Below the pieces are notes generated by a model. It was not told the DNA's origin. It saw only the letters and a program-made list of their open reading frames with translations, and did no database searches. From contig NC_017955.1 in NCBI RefSeq assembly GCF_000306785.1, positions 3,162,001 to 3,226,000 on the forward strand: 64,000 bases of DNA. Direction: 5' to 3'. Position 1 is the first letter of the stretch; each line of letters opens with the position of its first letter. Source of the DNA: Modestobacter italicus. GTDB lineage: Bacteria > Actinomycetota > Actinomycetes > Mycobacteriales > Geodermatophilaceae. This document shows positions 27,609 through 47,533 of this stretch, in pieces. A program made the translations under genes and the position numbers.

Positions 27609-29978
27609 TCAGTCCGTCGGTGGGCGCTGCTCCTCGTCGGGGGTGGCCTCCTGGAACAGCCGGGTGTGGTCGCGCTCGACGGGCGGCGGGACCTCCCCGA
27701 GCAGCTCGGCGACCTCGGCCTCGATGTCGTCCTGGGTCACCTCGCCGCCGACCTCGTCGGCCAGCGCCCGGCCGAGCTCCTCGTCACCGGCGGACCCGGC
27801 GGTCGCGTCGTCGGAGTCCTCCCCGGTCACGTCGTCGTCCGCGTCGTCGTCCTCGTCGTCCGCGTCGTCGTCCTCGTCGTCCGCGTCGTCGTCCTCGTCG
27901 TCCGCGTCGTCGTCCTCGTCGTCCGCGTCGTCGTCCTCGTCGTCCAGCTCGGTGAGCTCGTCGTCGACGTCGTCCGAGTCGTCGAGGTCGTCGTCGGGGT
28001 CTTCGGCGAAGTGCTCGGACACGCCCGTCAGGTCGTCCGGGTCGGCCGCGGCGATGGCCGAGTACCACTCCCGGGCCAGCTCGGCGTCCCCCCGGGCGGC
28101 AAGCAGGTCCCCGTAGGCGGTGGCCAGCCGGAGCTGCCCCAGGTCGGGGTGGCCCAGGCCGGCCGGGGTGGGCCGACCGCCGAGGGCCGCCTCGAGCACC
28201 AGCGCAGCTGCCGGCAGCTCACCGAGGTCCTGCCGGGCGCCGGCCTCGACCAGCCGGAGCTCGACGAGCTCCTCGGCGTCGGGCTGGGCCTCGAGGGCCT
28301 CCTGCACCAGCCGGAGGGCGTTCTCCGGGCGACCGAGCGCCCGCTCGCAGTCGGCGAGGACGGCACGGTAGCTCTGGTCGCCGCTCATCCGGGCGTAGGC
28401 GCGGAGCTCGCGGGCCGCCTCGGCGAAGTCGCCGGCGTGGTACGCGGCGACGCCGACGGCCTCCCGCACGGGGGCGAGCCGGGAGGCGCGGTCCCGGGCG
28501 GCGCGGGCGTGCTCGAGCGCGAGCTCCGGGTCCTCCTCCAGCAGGCCACCGGCGGCCACGAGGTGCCGGCCGACCGTGTCGGCGTTGCGGGTATCGAGGC
28601 CGCGGAGCGCGGTCCGCACCGACGGGTCCAGCTCCCGGGCGTCCGCCCAGTCGGGCAGCGCAGGACCGGGGGCGCGGCGGGGAGCCGCGTCGTCCCGAGC
28701 AGGCGGTCGGCGATCCGACGACGACGGGCGGCCGGCGGCGGAGCCACCCCGCTCGGGACGGCGCTCACGCCAGTTCCCGCCGTCACCGGCCTCACCGGTG
28801 GGGCCCCCGGCGCGCTGCGGCCGACGGTCCTGCCAGGCGGGACGGTCGGAGGCGGGGCGGTCGCCGCCCGGACGCCTGTCCTGACCCTCCGGACGCCCAC
28901 CGGCGGACCGGTCGCGGTACGGGCGGTCGCCACCGCCGTGCCGGTCCTGCCAGGCACGCTGGGCCACCTCCGGGTTCGCCGGCCGGTCGGTGCGCGGACG
29001 GCGCTCGGGTGCTGCCTCACGCTCGCCGGTCGGGCGGTCCTGACGGGGGCGCTCGCCGCCCGGGCTGCGGTCCTGCCACTCGCGGCGCGGTCCACCCGAG
29101 GACTGCGGACGGTCCCCGGAGGGACGACGGTCCTGCCAGCTGGGGCGGTCACCCGAGGGTCGGCCACCACCCTGCGGGCGGTCACCGGCGGGACGGCGGT
29201 CCTGCCAGCTCGGACGGTCACCCGAGGGCCGGCCCCCGCCCTGCGGACGGCCACCGCCCTGGGGGCGCCCGCCGCCCGGGCTGCGGTCCTGCCACTCCCG
29301 GCGGGGTCCACCCGAGGACTGCGGGCGGTCACCCGCCGGACGACGGTCCTGCCAGCTCGGGCGGTCACCAGACGGTCGGCCACCACCCTGCGGGCGGTCT
29401 CCCGCCGGACGACGGTCCTGCCAGCTGGGGCGGTCACCGGAGGGCCGGCCACCACCCTGCGGACGGCCACCGCCCGGGCTGCGGTCCTGCCACTCGCGGC
29501 GGGGTCCACCCGAGGACTGCGGGCGGTCACCCGCCGGACGACGGTCCTGCCAGCTGGGGCGGTCACCGGAGGGGCGGCCACTCCCCTGCGGGCGGTCACC
29601 CGCCGGACGACGGTCCTGCCAGTTGGGGCGGTCACCGGAGGGGCGGCCACCACCCTGGGGGCGGTCACCGAACGAGCGCTGGTCCCGCTGCGGACGTCCG
29701 CCGCTCTGCGGCCGGTCGCGCTGCGGACGGTCACCTGTGGGACGGCCCCACTCACCGCCGGCCGCACCGCCCTGGGCGCGGTAGCGATCGTCACGTGACG
29801 ATCCCTCGCGCGGAGCCGCGCCGCGGCTGCCGTCGCTGGGGCGGGAGCCGCGGTGACCGGCAGGACGCTGCGGCCGACCTCCGGTACCGCCCTGCCGGGG
29901 CCCGCCGCTGCTACCTCGGGAACCGCCGGTGCCCCGACCTCGGTCTGAGCCGGCCGGCCCGCGTCGCGGAGAAGTCAT
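27609..29978 (-). CDS. Arg/Asp-repeat TPR protein with an acidic C-terminal repeat
   Basis: 789 residues. Residues 1-65 are Gly/Ser/Arg-rich. Residues about 70-380 are built from imperfect units of RPSGDRPSWQDRRPAGDRPQ with Gly-rich linkers, giving a disordered chain with many Arg and Asp. Residues about 420-660 are TPR-like helical repeats (DWADARELDPSVRTALRGL, LEHARAARDRASRLAPV). Near residue 685 begin five exact repeats of an Asp/Glu/Ala heptapeptide, then a short end. It may bind nucleic acid or proteins as a charged scaffold. ATG 29978 is the first in-frame start. A related TPR protein is found after tyrS in other actinobacteria, but the long repeat is unusual. Confidence 0.82.
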   Translation of the reverse strand: MTSPRRGPAGSDRGRGTGGSRGSSGGPRQGGTGGRPQRPAGHRGSRPSDGSRGAAPREGSSRDDRYRAQGGAAGGEWGRPTGDRPQRDRPQSGGRPQRDQRSFGDRPQGGGRPSGDRPNWQDRRPAGDRPQGSGRPSGDRPSWQDRRPAGDRPQSSGGPRREWQDRSPGGGRPQGGGRPSGDRPSWQDRRPAGDRPQGGGRPSGDRPSWQDRRPAGDRPQSSGGPRREWQDRSPGGGRPQGGGRPQGGGRPSGDRPSWQDRRPAGDRPQGGGRPSGDRPSWQDRRPSGDRPQSSGGPRREWQDRSPGGERPRQDRPTGEREAAPERRPRTDRPANPEVAQRAWQDRHGGGDRPYRDRSAGGRPEGQDRRPGGDRPASDRPAWQDRRPQRAGGPTGEAGDGGNWRERRPERGGSAAGRPSSSDRRPPARDDAAPRRAPGPALPDWADARELDPSVRTALRGLDTRNADTVGRHLVAAGGLLEEDPELALEHARAARDRASRLAPVREAVGVAAYHAGDFAEAARELRAYARMSGDQSYRAVLADCERALGRPENALRLVQEALEAQPDAEELVELRLVEAGARQDLGELPAAALVLEAALGGRPTPAGLGHPDLGQLRLATAYGDLLAARGDAELAREWYSAIAAADPDDLTGVSEHFAEDPDDDLDDSDDVDDELTELDDEDDDADDEDDDADDEDDDADDEDDDADDEDDDADDDVTGEDSDDATAGSAGDEELGRALADEVGGEVTQDDIEAEVAELLGEVPPPVERDHTRLFQEATPDEEQRPPTD
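27841..27945. repeat. Five exact 21-bp tandem repeats encoding an acidic heptapeptide
   Basis: Five identical consecutive 21-bp copies (gcgtcgtcgtcctcgtcgtcc) encode an Asp/Glu/Ala repeat near the C-terminus of the TPR protein. Sequence identity between copies indicates recent expansion; the unit preserves frame. Confidence 0.93.
28790..29760. repeat. Imperfect 60-70 bp repeats encoding the Arg/Asp-rich region
   Basis: About eleven occurrences of a cggtcctgcca core, spaced mostly at 58-70 bp in the denser part, encode Trp-Gln-Asp-Arg within units resembling RPSGDRPSWQDRRPAGDRPQ. Spacing and sequence vary, so this is an old degenerate array. It produces long spurious open frames on the opposite strand. 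Confidence 0.85.
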
Positions 29979-30104
29979 GATGCTGTACGTACCTCACTGG
30001 TGAACGGCGCACGCCCGACGGGGGCACCTCTACGGCATCGCATCCACCCGGCACCGCTCGCTGAGCAGCACCCGGTCGGTCGACGAAAGTGGGACACACG
30101 CACA

Positions 30105-30140
30105 AAACGGGGGCCGGAGCAGATGCTCCGACCCCCGTTT
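30105..30140 (-). terminator. rrn operon terminator
   Basis: Arms AAACGGGGG and CCCCCGTTT with an inner GGAGCA/TGCTCC stem flank a short loop; on the minus strand it is followed by a short T-run. It lies just after the 5S gene. The 65 bp between it and 30040 hold nothing else recognisable. Confidence 0.88.
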
Positions 30141-30152
30141 CGTTGAGTTATG

Positions 30153-30269
30153 TCCGGCGGCGTCCTACTCTCCCACCCGGTCCCCCGAGCAGTACCATCG
30201 GCGCTGAAAGGCTTAGCTTCCGGGTTCGGAATGAGACCGGGCGTTTCCCTTTCGCCATGACCGCCGTAA
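30153..30269 (-). rRNA. rrf: 5S ribosomal RNA
   Basis: About 117 nt. Reading the minus strand, it begins near a TTACGGCGGTCATGGCG sequence, contains the conserved CCGAACCCGGAAGCTAAG, and ends with GGGAGAGTAGGACGCCGCC. Ends are placed by similarity to other actinobacterial 5S genes and may be off by a few bases. It is the last gene of the rrn operon. Confidence 0.95.
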
Positions 30270-30384
30270 CACTGTGAAGATGTACCCACCCACCACCACC
30301 CCGATCCCGTGAGGGATGGTGTGGCGGCTGGAGGTGGGGGAACCGCGCCCGGTCGAATGATCGGGGGTTCCGTACCTTCAGAGC

Positions 30385-30401
30385 TGCACAGTGGACGCGA
30401 G
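30385..30401 (-). other. 3' arm of the 23S processing stem
   Basis: This 17-base sequence is an exact reverse complement of 33682-33698 on the other side of the 23S gene. The transcript can form a long helix that brings the two 23S ends together for RNase III-type processing. One further base pair extends it. Confidence 0.82.
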
Positions 30402-30437
30402 ACGATCAAGCACGTTGGAGCAATGTTGCTGGATGTA

Positions 30438-35571
<5,134 letters not shown>

Positions 35572-35705
35572 GATGATTTGATCGCAGCTGAGACCGAGAG
35601 TTGGCACTCTCGTTCAATCAACCAAAGGAACCCAAGACCATGACCACCCATAAAGGCAGTCAGGCCAGGGGGTATTGATACTTGGCACTGACTTTCGGCA
35701 CGCTG

Positions 35706-35722
35706 TTGAGTTCTCAAGGAGC
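35706..35722 (-). promoter_or_regulatory. Conserved rrn leader element (boxA-like)
   Basis: On the minus strand it reads GCTCCTTGAGAACTCAA, the motif found in actinobacterial rrn leaders between promoter and 16S and associated with antitermination or processing. A related TTGAGAACT element recurs in the spacer ahead of 23S. Confidence 0.65.
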
Positions 35723-35824
35723 GGACGCGCGGAGAACCAGACCTTGGAAGGTCGTCGTCTCCGGCTTGTGTTGTCCTGCTCGGCGCCCGGGCCCGGCCTC
35801 GCGGTCGTTCCCGGCGCAGAGAGA

Positions 35825-35853
35825 AAGTTACGTGGATCCGGCGGGGGTGTCAA
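35825..35853 (-). promoter_or_regulatory. rrn promoter
   Basis: On the minus strand, TTGACA (35848-35853) and TAACTT (35825-35830) are separated by exactly 17 bp, a near-consensus housekeeping sigma promoter. It lies about 250 bp upstream of 16S, in the 357-bp gap after tyrS. No second promoter of comparable quality was seen, and no clear terminator after tyrS. Confidence 0.85.
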
Positions 35854-35928
35854 ACCCGGGGGTCGTGACGCGCGCCACCTGCCCGGAACCCGGCCGTCAT
35901 CCGCTGTTCACACGGCCCGGGAGCCCCG

Positions 35929-37213
35929 TCAGACGGAGCGTCCTGCCCCCGCCCGGTGCACGCCGGCCACCGACCGCTTGCCCTTGCGGAGCACCAGCCA
36001 CCCCCCGGGCAGCCAGTCCCCCGGCTCCGGCACCGCGTCGGCGTCGGCGACCCGCACGTTGTTCACGTACGCCCCGCCCTCCTTGACCGTCCGGCGCGCG
36101 TCGGACAGCGAGGACGCCAGCCCGGCGCGCTGAAGGAGCGTGGACACCGGTGCCGCCGGGTCCTCGACCTCCACCGCACCCGCCTCGGTGAGCGCGGCCG
36201 CCAGCGTGGCCGGGTCGAGCTCGCTGAGCTCCGCCCGCCCGAACAGCGCACGCCCCGCCGCCTCGGCCTGGGCCAGCTGCTCCGGTCCGTGCACGAGGCG
36301 GGTCAGCTCCTCGGCCAGGGCCCGCTGCGGAGCCCGGGACGCCGGGCGCTCCACCGACTCCGCGACCAGCGCCGCGACGTCGTCCGCCGGTCGTTCGGAG
36401 AACAGCGGCAGCCAGGCGCGCGCGTCGACGTCCTCGATGTTCAGCCAGTACTGGAAGAACGCGTACGGGCTGGTGAGCTCGGGGTCGAGCCAGACGGTGG
36501 CGCCCTCGGTCTTGCCGATCTTCTTGCCGTCGGCGGTGGTGATCAGCGGCGTCGCCAGCGCGTGCGCCGAGGCGCCGTCGGTCCGCCGGACGAGGTCCAC
36601 GCCGGCGGTGATGTTGCCCCACTGGTCGGAGCCACCGGACTGCAGCGTGCAACCGTGCCGGAGGAACAGCTCGCGGAAGTCGTTGGCCTGCAGGATCTGG
36701 TAGCTGAACTCGGTGTAGCTGATCCCCGCGTCGCTGTTCAGCCGGGCGGACACCGCCTCCTTGGCCAGCATCCGGTTGACCCGGAAGTGCTTGCCGAGGT
36801 CGCGCAGGAAGTCGATGGCCGACAGCGGCGCGGTCCACTCCAGGTTGTCCACGTAGATCGGCGCGGCCAGCCCCTGCTCGGCCGCCGGCAGGTCCAGGAA
36901 CGGCGCGACCCGCTGCCGGATCCGGTCCACCCACGCGGCCACCTGGCCCGGGTCGTTGAGCTGCCGCTCCGCGGACGGTCGCGGGTCACCGATCAGCCCC
37001 GTGGCCCCGCCGACCAACACGATCGGCTGGTGGCCGGCGCGCTGGAGTGCCCGCAGCACCATGAACTGGATCAGGTGCCCGACGTGCAGGCTCGCCGCGG
37101 TCGGGTCGAAGCCGCAGTAGTAGGTGACCGGGCCCTCGGCCAGGTGCGCGCGCAGCGCCTCCTCGTCGGTGCTCTGGGCGATCAGCCCACGGCGGTGCAG
37201 CTCGTCGATCACG

Positions 37214-37221
<8 letters not shown>
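35929..37221 (-). CDS. tyrS: Tyrosyl-tRNA synthetase
   Basis: 430 residues. A class I synthetase attaching tyrosine to tRNA-Tyr. The HIGH motif appears as LHVGHLIQF at about residue 45; the KMSKS region is KKIGKTEGATVWLDP. Tyrosine-binding YCGFDPTA, YTEFSYQILQA and QSGGSDQWGNI are intact. The C-terminal S4 domain (about 365-425) reads SLSDARRTVKEGGAYVNN. GTG 37221 overlaps the end of mpg by 8 bp. It precedes the rrn operon, and transcription could run into it since no terminator is visible. Confidence 0.97.
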
Positions 37222-39872
<2,651 letters not shown>

Positions 39873-39902
39873 CGCCGACTCCCGGCGGTCATCGGCGTCG
39901 CC

Positions 39903-42027
<2,125 letters not shown>

Positions 42028-42031
<4 letters not shown>

Positions 42032-43016
42032 GGTGCTGACTCCTCTCCTGGTGCGGCAGGGACGACCATCGTCCCGGTGCCCTCGGTGGTGAACATCTCC
42101 AGCAGCAGGGCGTGCGGGAGCCGGCCGTCGACGACGGTCGCCCGCTTCACCCCGCCCTCGACCGCGCGCAGGCAGGCGGCCATCTTCGGGATCATCCCGG
42201 CGTCCAGGGTCGGCAGGATCTCGGCGAGCTCGGTCGCGTCGATCTGCTCGACCAGCGAGTCCCGGTCGGGCCAGTTGGCGTAGAGCCCCTCCACGTCGGT
42301 GAGGACGACGAGCTTCACCGCGCCCAGCGCGACCGCCAGCGCCGCGGCGGCGGTGTCGGCGTTCACGTTGTGCACCTGGCCGGCCGCGTCGGGGGCGACG
42401 GTGGCGACGACGGGGATGTGGCCGGACTCGATCAGCGCGGTGACCGGGGTCGGGTCGACCGCGACGACGTCACCGACCAGGCCGACGTCGACCTGCTCGC
42501 CGTCGACGACGGCGGCGGTGCGGGCCGCGGTGAACAGCCCGCCGTCCTCACCGGACAGCCCGACGGCCAGCGGGCCGTGCGAGTTGATCAGGCCGACGAC
42601 CTCCGGGCCCACCTGACCGGTGAGCACCATCCGGACGACGTCGATGGTCTCCTCGGTGGTGACCCGCAGCCCGCCGCGGAACTCGCTGGGGATGCCCAGC
42701 CGGTTCAGCATCGCGCTGATCTGCGGGCCGCCGCCGTGCACGACGACCGGGAAGATGCCGCACGTCCGCAGGAACACCATGTCCTCGGCGAAGGCGCGGC
42801 GGCACTCCTCGTCGACCATCGCGTGGCCGCCGTACTTCACGACCACCACGTTGCCGTGGAACTCGCGCAGCCACGGCAGCGCACCGGTGAGGACGGCGAC
42901 CTTGCGCGCGTCGCCCTCGGGGTCGTTGGTCCGCATCACCCGCCGGGTGCCGATGAGCGGCTTGGGCGGGGTCTCGTCGACCGCGACGTCGGGTGGGGTC
43001 GGGTCCTGGGCAGCGC

Positions 43017-43020
<4 letters not shown>
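42028..43020 (-). CDS. argB: Acetylglutamate kinase
   Basis: 330 residues. It phosphorylates N-acetylglutamate, the usual arginine feedback point. Motifs: [29 protein letters not shown], and [20 protein letters not shown]. An N-terminal extension of about 25 residues before the kinase fold is typical of arginine-sensitive enzymes. The ATG at 43020 overlaps the argJ stop (ATGA). Confidence 0.97.
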
Positions 43021-45241
<2,221 letters not shown>

Positions 45242-45354
45242 CTGCCGGGCACCGGTGTCGCGTTCGCCGCGACCGGCCCGCGGCGGGCACAGTGCTCCCT
45301 GCCGGGCCCTCCGCGCCTGCCCGACCACCCGCGCACCCCGAGGAGCCCGCCGCC

Positions 45355-46236
45355 GTGTCCCCGTTCGACCGCATCGTCATCGTCTTCAACCCGCACAGCA
45401 CCGGGGACGCTCCGGCGTCCGCCGAGCAGCTGCGGGCCGAGCTGGCGCAGCGGCTCCCCACCGTGCCGCTGGAGCTCCGCCCCACCCGGTACGCCGGCCA
45501 TGCCCGGGAGATCGCCCGCGAGGTGGCGGCCACCGGCGCACCGCTGCTGGTCTCGGTGAGCGGCGACGGCGGCTACAACGAGGTGGTCGACGGCGTCCTG
45601 CAGGCCGGCAACGACCGGGCGGTCTGCGCCGTGCGCGCCGCCGGCAACGCCAACGACCACCGCCGGACGACGCGGCGGCGTCCGCTGGCCGACGCGATCG
45701 TCGCCGGCGACGTCCGGCGGATCGACGCGCTCCGGCTCACCCTGGGCAGCGGGCCCGACGCGGTGACCCGCTACGCGCACTCCTACATCGGCGTCGGGCT
45801 GACCCCGGTCGTCGCCGTGGACCTGGAGGAGGGCGGCAAGGGCTCCTGGCGGGAGATCGTGTCGGTGGTCCGCGGGTTCGCCCGCTTCCGGCCCTTCCCC
45901 GTGCAGCTCGAGGACGGTCGGCGGCGCAGCATCGACAGCCTGCTGTTCGCCAACATCCCCGAGATGGCCAAGTACGCCCGGCTCAGCGACGGCGGCCGGC
46001 CCGACGACGGCGTCTTCGAGGTGGTGACCCAGCAGCGGACCGGCAGGCTGCGGGTGCTGGCCACCGCGCTGCGCGCCGCGACCCGCGGTCTGGGTCCGCA
46101 GCCGAGCACCACGCACTACGCGTTCACCGCGCTGGCGCCGATGCCGCTGCAGCTGGACGGCGAGCTGGTGGAGCTGGAGGCCGGCACGCAGGTGACCGTC
46201 GACATCGCCGCGGGGGCGCTGGCGACCGTCGGCTGA
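45355..46236 (+). CDS. Diacylglycerol/lipid kinase-like protein (DAGK catalytic domain)
   Basis: 293 residues. The nucleotide-binding motif is LVSVSGDGGYNEVVDGVLQA, a variant of GGDGTxNEV, and the next conserved block is AAGNANDHRRT in place of GTxNDFAR. A C-terminal beta-sandwich domain ends QLDGELVELEAGTQVTVDI. Such enzymes phosphorylate diacylglycerol, sphingoid bases or related lipids; the loop changes make the substrate uncertain. GTG 45355 has GAGGAG about 9 nt upstream. It stands alone, divergent from argC. Confidence 0.85.
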   Translation: MSPFDRIVIVFNPHSTGDAPASAEQLRAELAQRLPTVPLELRPTRYAGHAREIAREVAATGAPLLVSVSGDGGYNEVVDGVLQAGNDRAVCAVRAAGNANDHRRTTRRRPLADAIVAGDVRRIDALRLTLGSGPDAVTRYAHSYIGVGLTPVVAVDLEEGGKGSWREIVSVVRGFARFRPFPVQLEDGRRRSIDSLLFANIPEMAKYARLSDGGRPDDGVFEVVTQQRTGRLRVLATALRAATRGLGPQPSTTHYAFTALAPMPLQLDGELVELEAGTQVTVDIAAGALATVG

Positions 46237-46374
46237 CCCGGCCGCGGGGCTGGTGCTGCTGGGGCGCGTGGGGCTGCGCAGCCGACTGGGAGGTCGCTCC
46301 GGCGGTTCTGTCAGCACCCGCGTGCACAGTCCTGCTCGACCGGGACGACGGGCCCGGTCGGGAGGAGCACTGCC

Positions 46375-46710
46375 ATGGAGACCAGCCCCGGACCGCACCA
46401 GCTCGAGCTGCCCGGCGCCATCCACCTGGTCGAGGAGGACGGCGAGCTGGTGCTCCGGCTCAGCGGCGAGGTCGACTCCCTGGTGGTCGACGACTGGCAC
46501 GCCACCGCCCCGACCGGGTCCTCCGCCGCGGTGGCGGTGGACGTCTCGGCGACCACCTTCCTCGACTGCCGCGGGCTGCGGCTGCTGGTCCGGGAGACCG
46601 AGCCGACCCGGCGCTCGGGCCGGGTGCCGGAGCTGCGACACCCGTCCCGCGCCGTGCGGCGGGTGGTCGAGATGACCGGTGCGGCCGCGCTGTTCGCGAC
46701 CGTGGCCTGA
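46375..46710 (+). CDS. STAS-domain protein (anti-sigma factor antagonist-like)
   Basis: 111 residues, the size of a single STAS domain. The segment VAVDVSATTFLDCRGLRLLVRE aligns with the SpoIIAA phosphorylation loop, where the usual Asp-Ser-Ser-Gly is Asp64-Cys-Arg-Gly67, so the phosphorylatable serine is missing. It may act as an antagonist that is not switched by phosphorylation. ATG 46375 has GGGAGGAG about 9 nt upstream. No cognate anti-sigma kinase is nearby. It converges on the SDR gene. Confidence 0.8.
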   Translation: METSPGPHQLELPGAIHLVEEDGELVLRLSGEVDSLVVDDWHATAPTGSSAAVAVDVSATTFLDCRGLRLLVRETEPTRRSGRVPELRHPSRAVRRVVEMTGAAALFATVA

Positions 46711-46726
46711 GCTCGCCGCCCGCGGC

Positions 46727-47533
46727 TCAGCCCAGCGGGTCGTCGGGACCGTAGGGCAGCAGCCGCAGCTGGCGGGCCTCGCCCTCCGGGGCCGTGGCGC
46801 GCAGCAGGTCGAGGTCGTCGACGCCGGCCCGGAAGAACCGGCCCGACCACTGGTCGAGCTCGCCGGCGGCGAGGGCCACCGCGAACGCGACAACGTCCTC
46901 CGGCCGGGTCCACTCGGTGCGCCCGGCGTGCATCGGCATGGCCCGGGTCATCTGCGTGTCGATCACGCCGGGGGCCAGGTCGAACGCCCGCACCCCGTGC
47001 TCGGCACCGGCCAGGTGGAGGCCCTCGGTGATCCGCATCTGCCCGCTCTTGCCCGCCGAGTATGCGCTGCACTCGGCGCTGCCCCGGGTGCCCAGGCCGC
47101 TGGCCAGCCCGATCACCCGACCGCCGCCAGCGGCGATCATCCCGGGGACCACGGCGCGGGAGACGAGGAAGGGCCCGTGCACCTGGCTCTCCACGACCTG
47201 CCACCACTGGTCGGGGTCGGCCTCCCAGAGCGGCACCTCCGCGGCGTCGATCGACCCGGCGTTGTTCACCAGCAGCGTCACCGGACCGAGCTCGGCGGTC
47301 ACCCGGTCGACCGCCGCCTGCACCGCGGCGGCGTCGGTGACGTCGGCGGCCACCGCGAGCGTGCGCGCACCGGTCGCCGCGGCGACCTCGTCCATCGCCG
47401 TGCTGAGCCGGTCCGCCGAGCGGGCCAGCCCGGCGACGGCCGCCCCGCGCTCGGCGAGCCCCTGCGCCAGGTGCCGGCCGATGCCGGCCGAGGCACCGGT
47501 CACCAGGGCCACGGTGCCGCTCAGGTCAGCCAC
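46727..47533 (-). CDS. Short-chain dehydrogenase/reductase
   Basis: 268 residues. The NAD(P)-binding motif VTGASAGIGRHLAQ and the structural NNAG are at the N-terminal side; the catalytic motif is YSAGKSG. The Ser of the triad is in GLASGLG. It reduces or oxidises a small carbonyl or alcohol; the substrate is unknown. GTG 47533 overlaps the pheT end by 8 bp, so it rides on the pheST message. Confidence 0.9.
   Translation of the reverse strand: MADLSGTVALVTGASAGIGRHLAQGLAERGAAVAGLARSADRLSTAMDEVAAATGARTLAVAADVTDAAAVQAAVDRVTAELGPVTLLVNNAGSIDAAEVPLWEADPDQWWQVVESQVHGPFLVSRAVVPGMIAAGGGRVIGLASGLGTRGSAECSAYSAGKSGQMRITEGLHLAGAEHGVRAFDLAPGVIDTQMTRAMPMHAGRTEWTRPEDVVAFAVALAAGELDQWSGRFFRAGVDDLDLLRATAPEGEARQLRLLPYGPDDPLG

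Noticed and set aside
27841-27945. CRISPR-like or regulatory repeat array
   Set aside because: The 21-bp units are contiguous without spacers and in frame with the TPR gene, so they are a coding tandem repeat.
27246-29798. 850-codon open frame on the plus strand through the repeat region
   Set aside because: It is the complement of the Arg/Asp repeats of the TPR gene. The repeat unit avoids stops in that frame, and the translated product is low-complexity Thr/Ala/Val without any domain.
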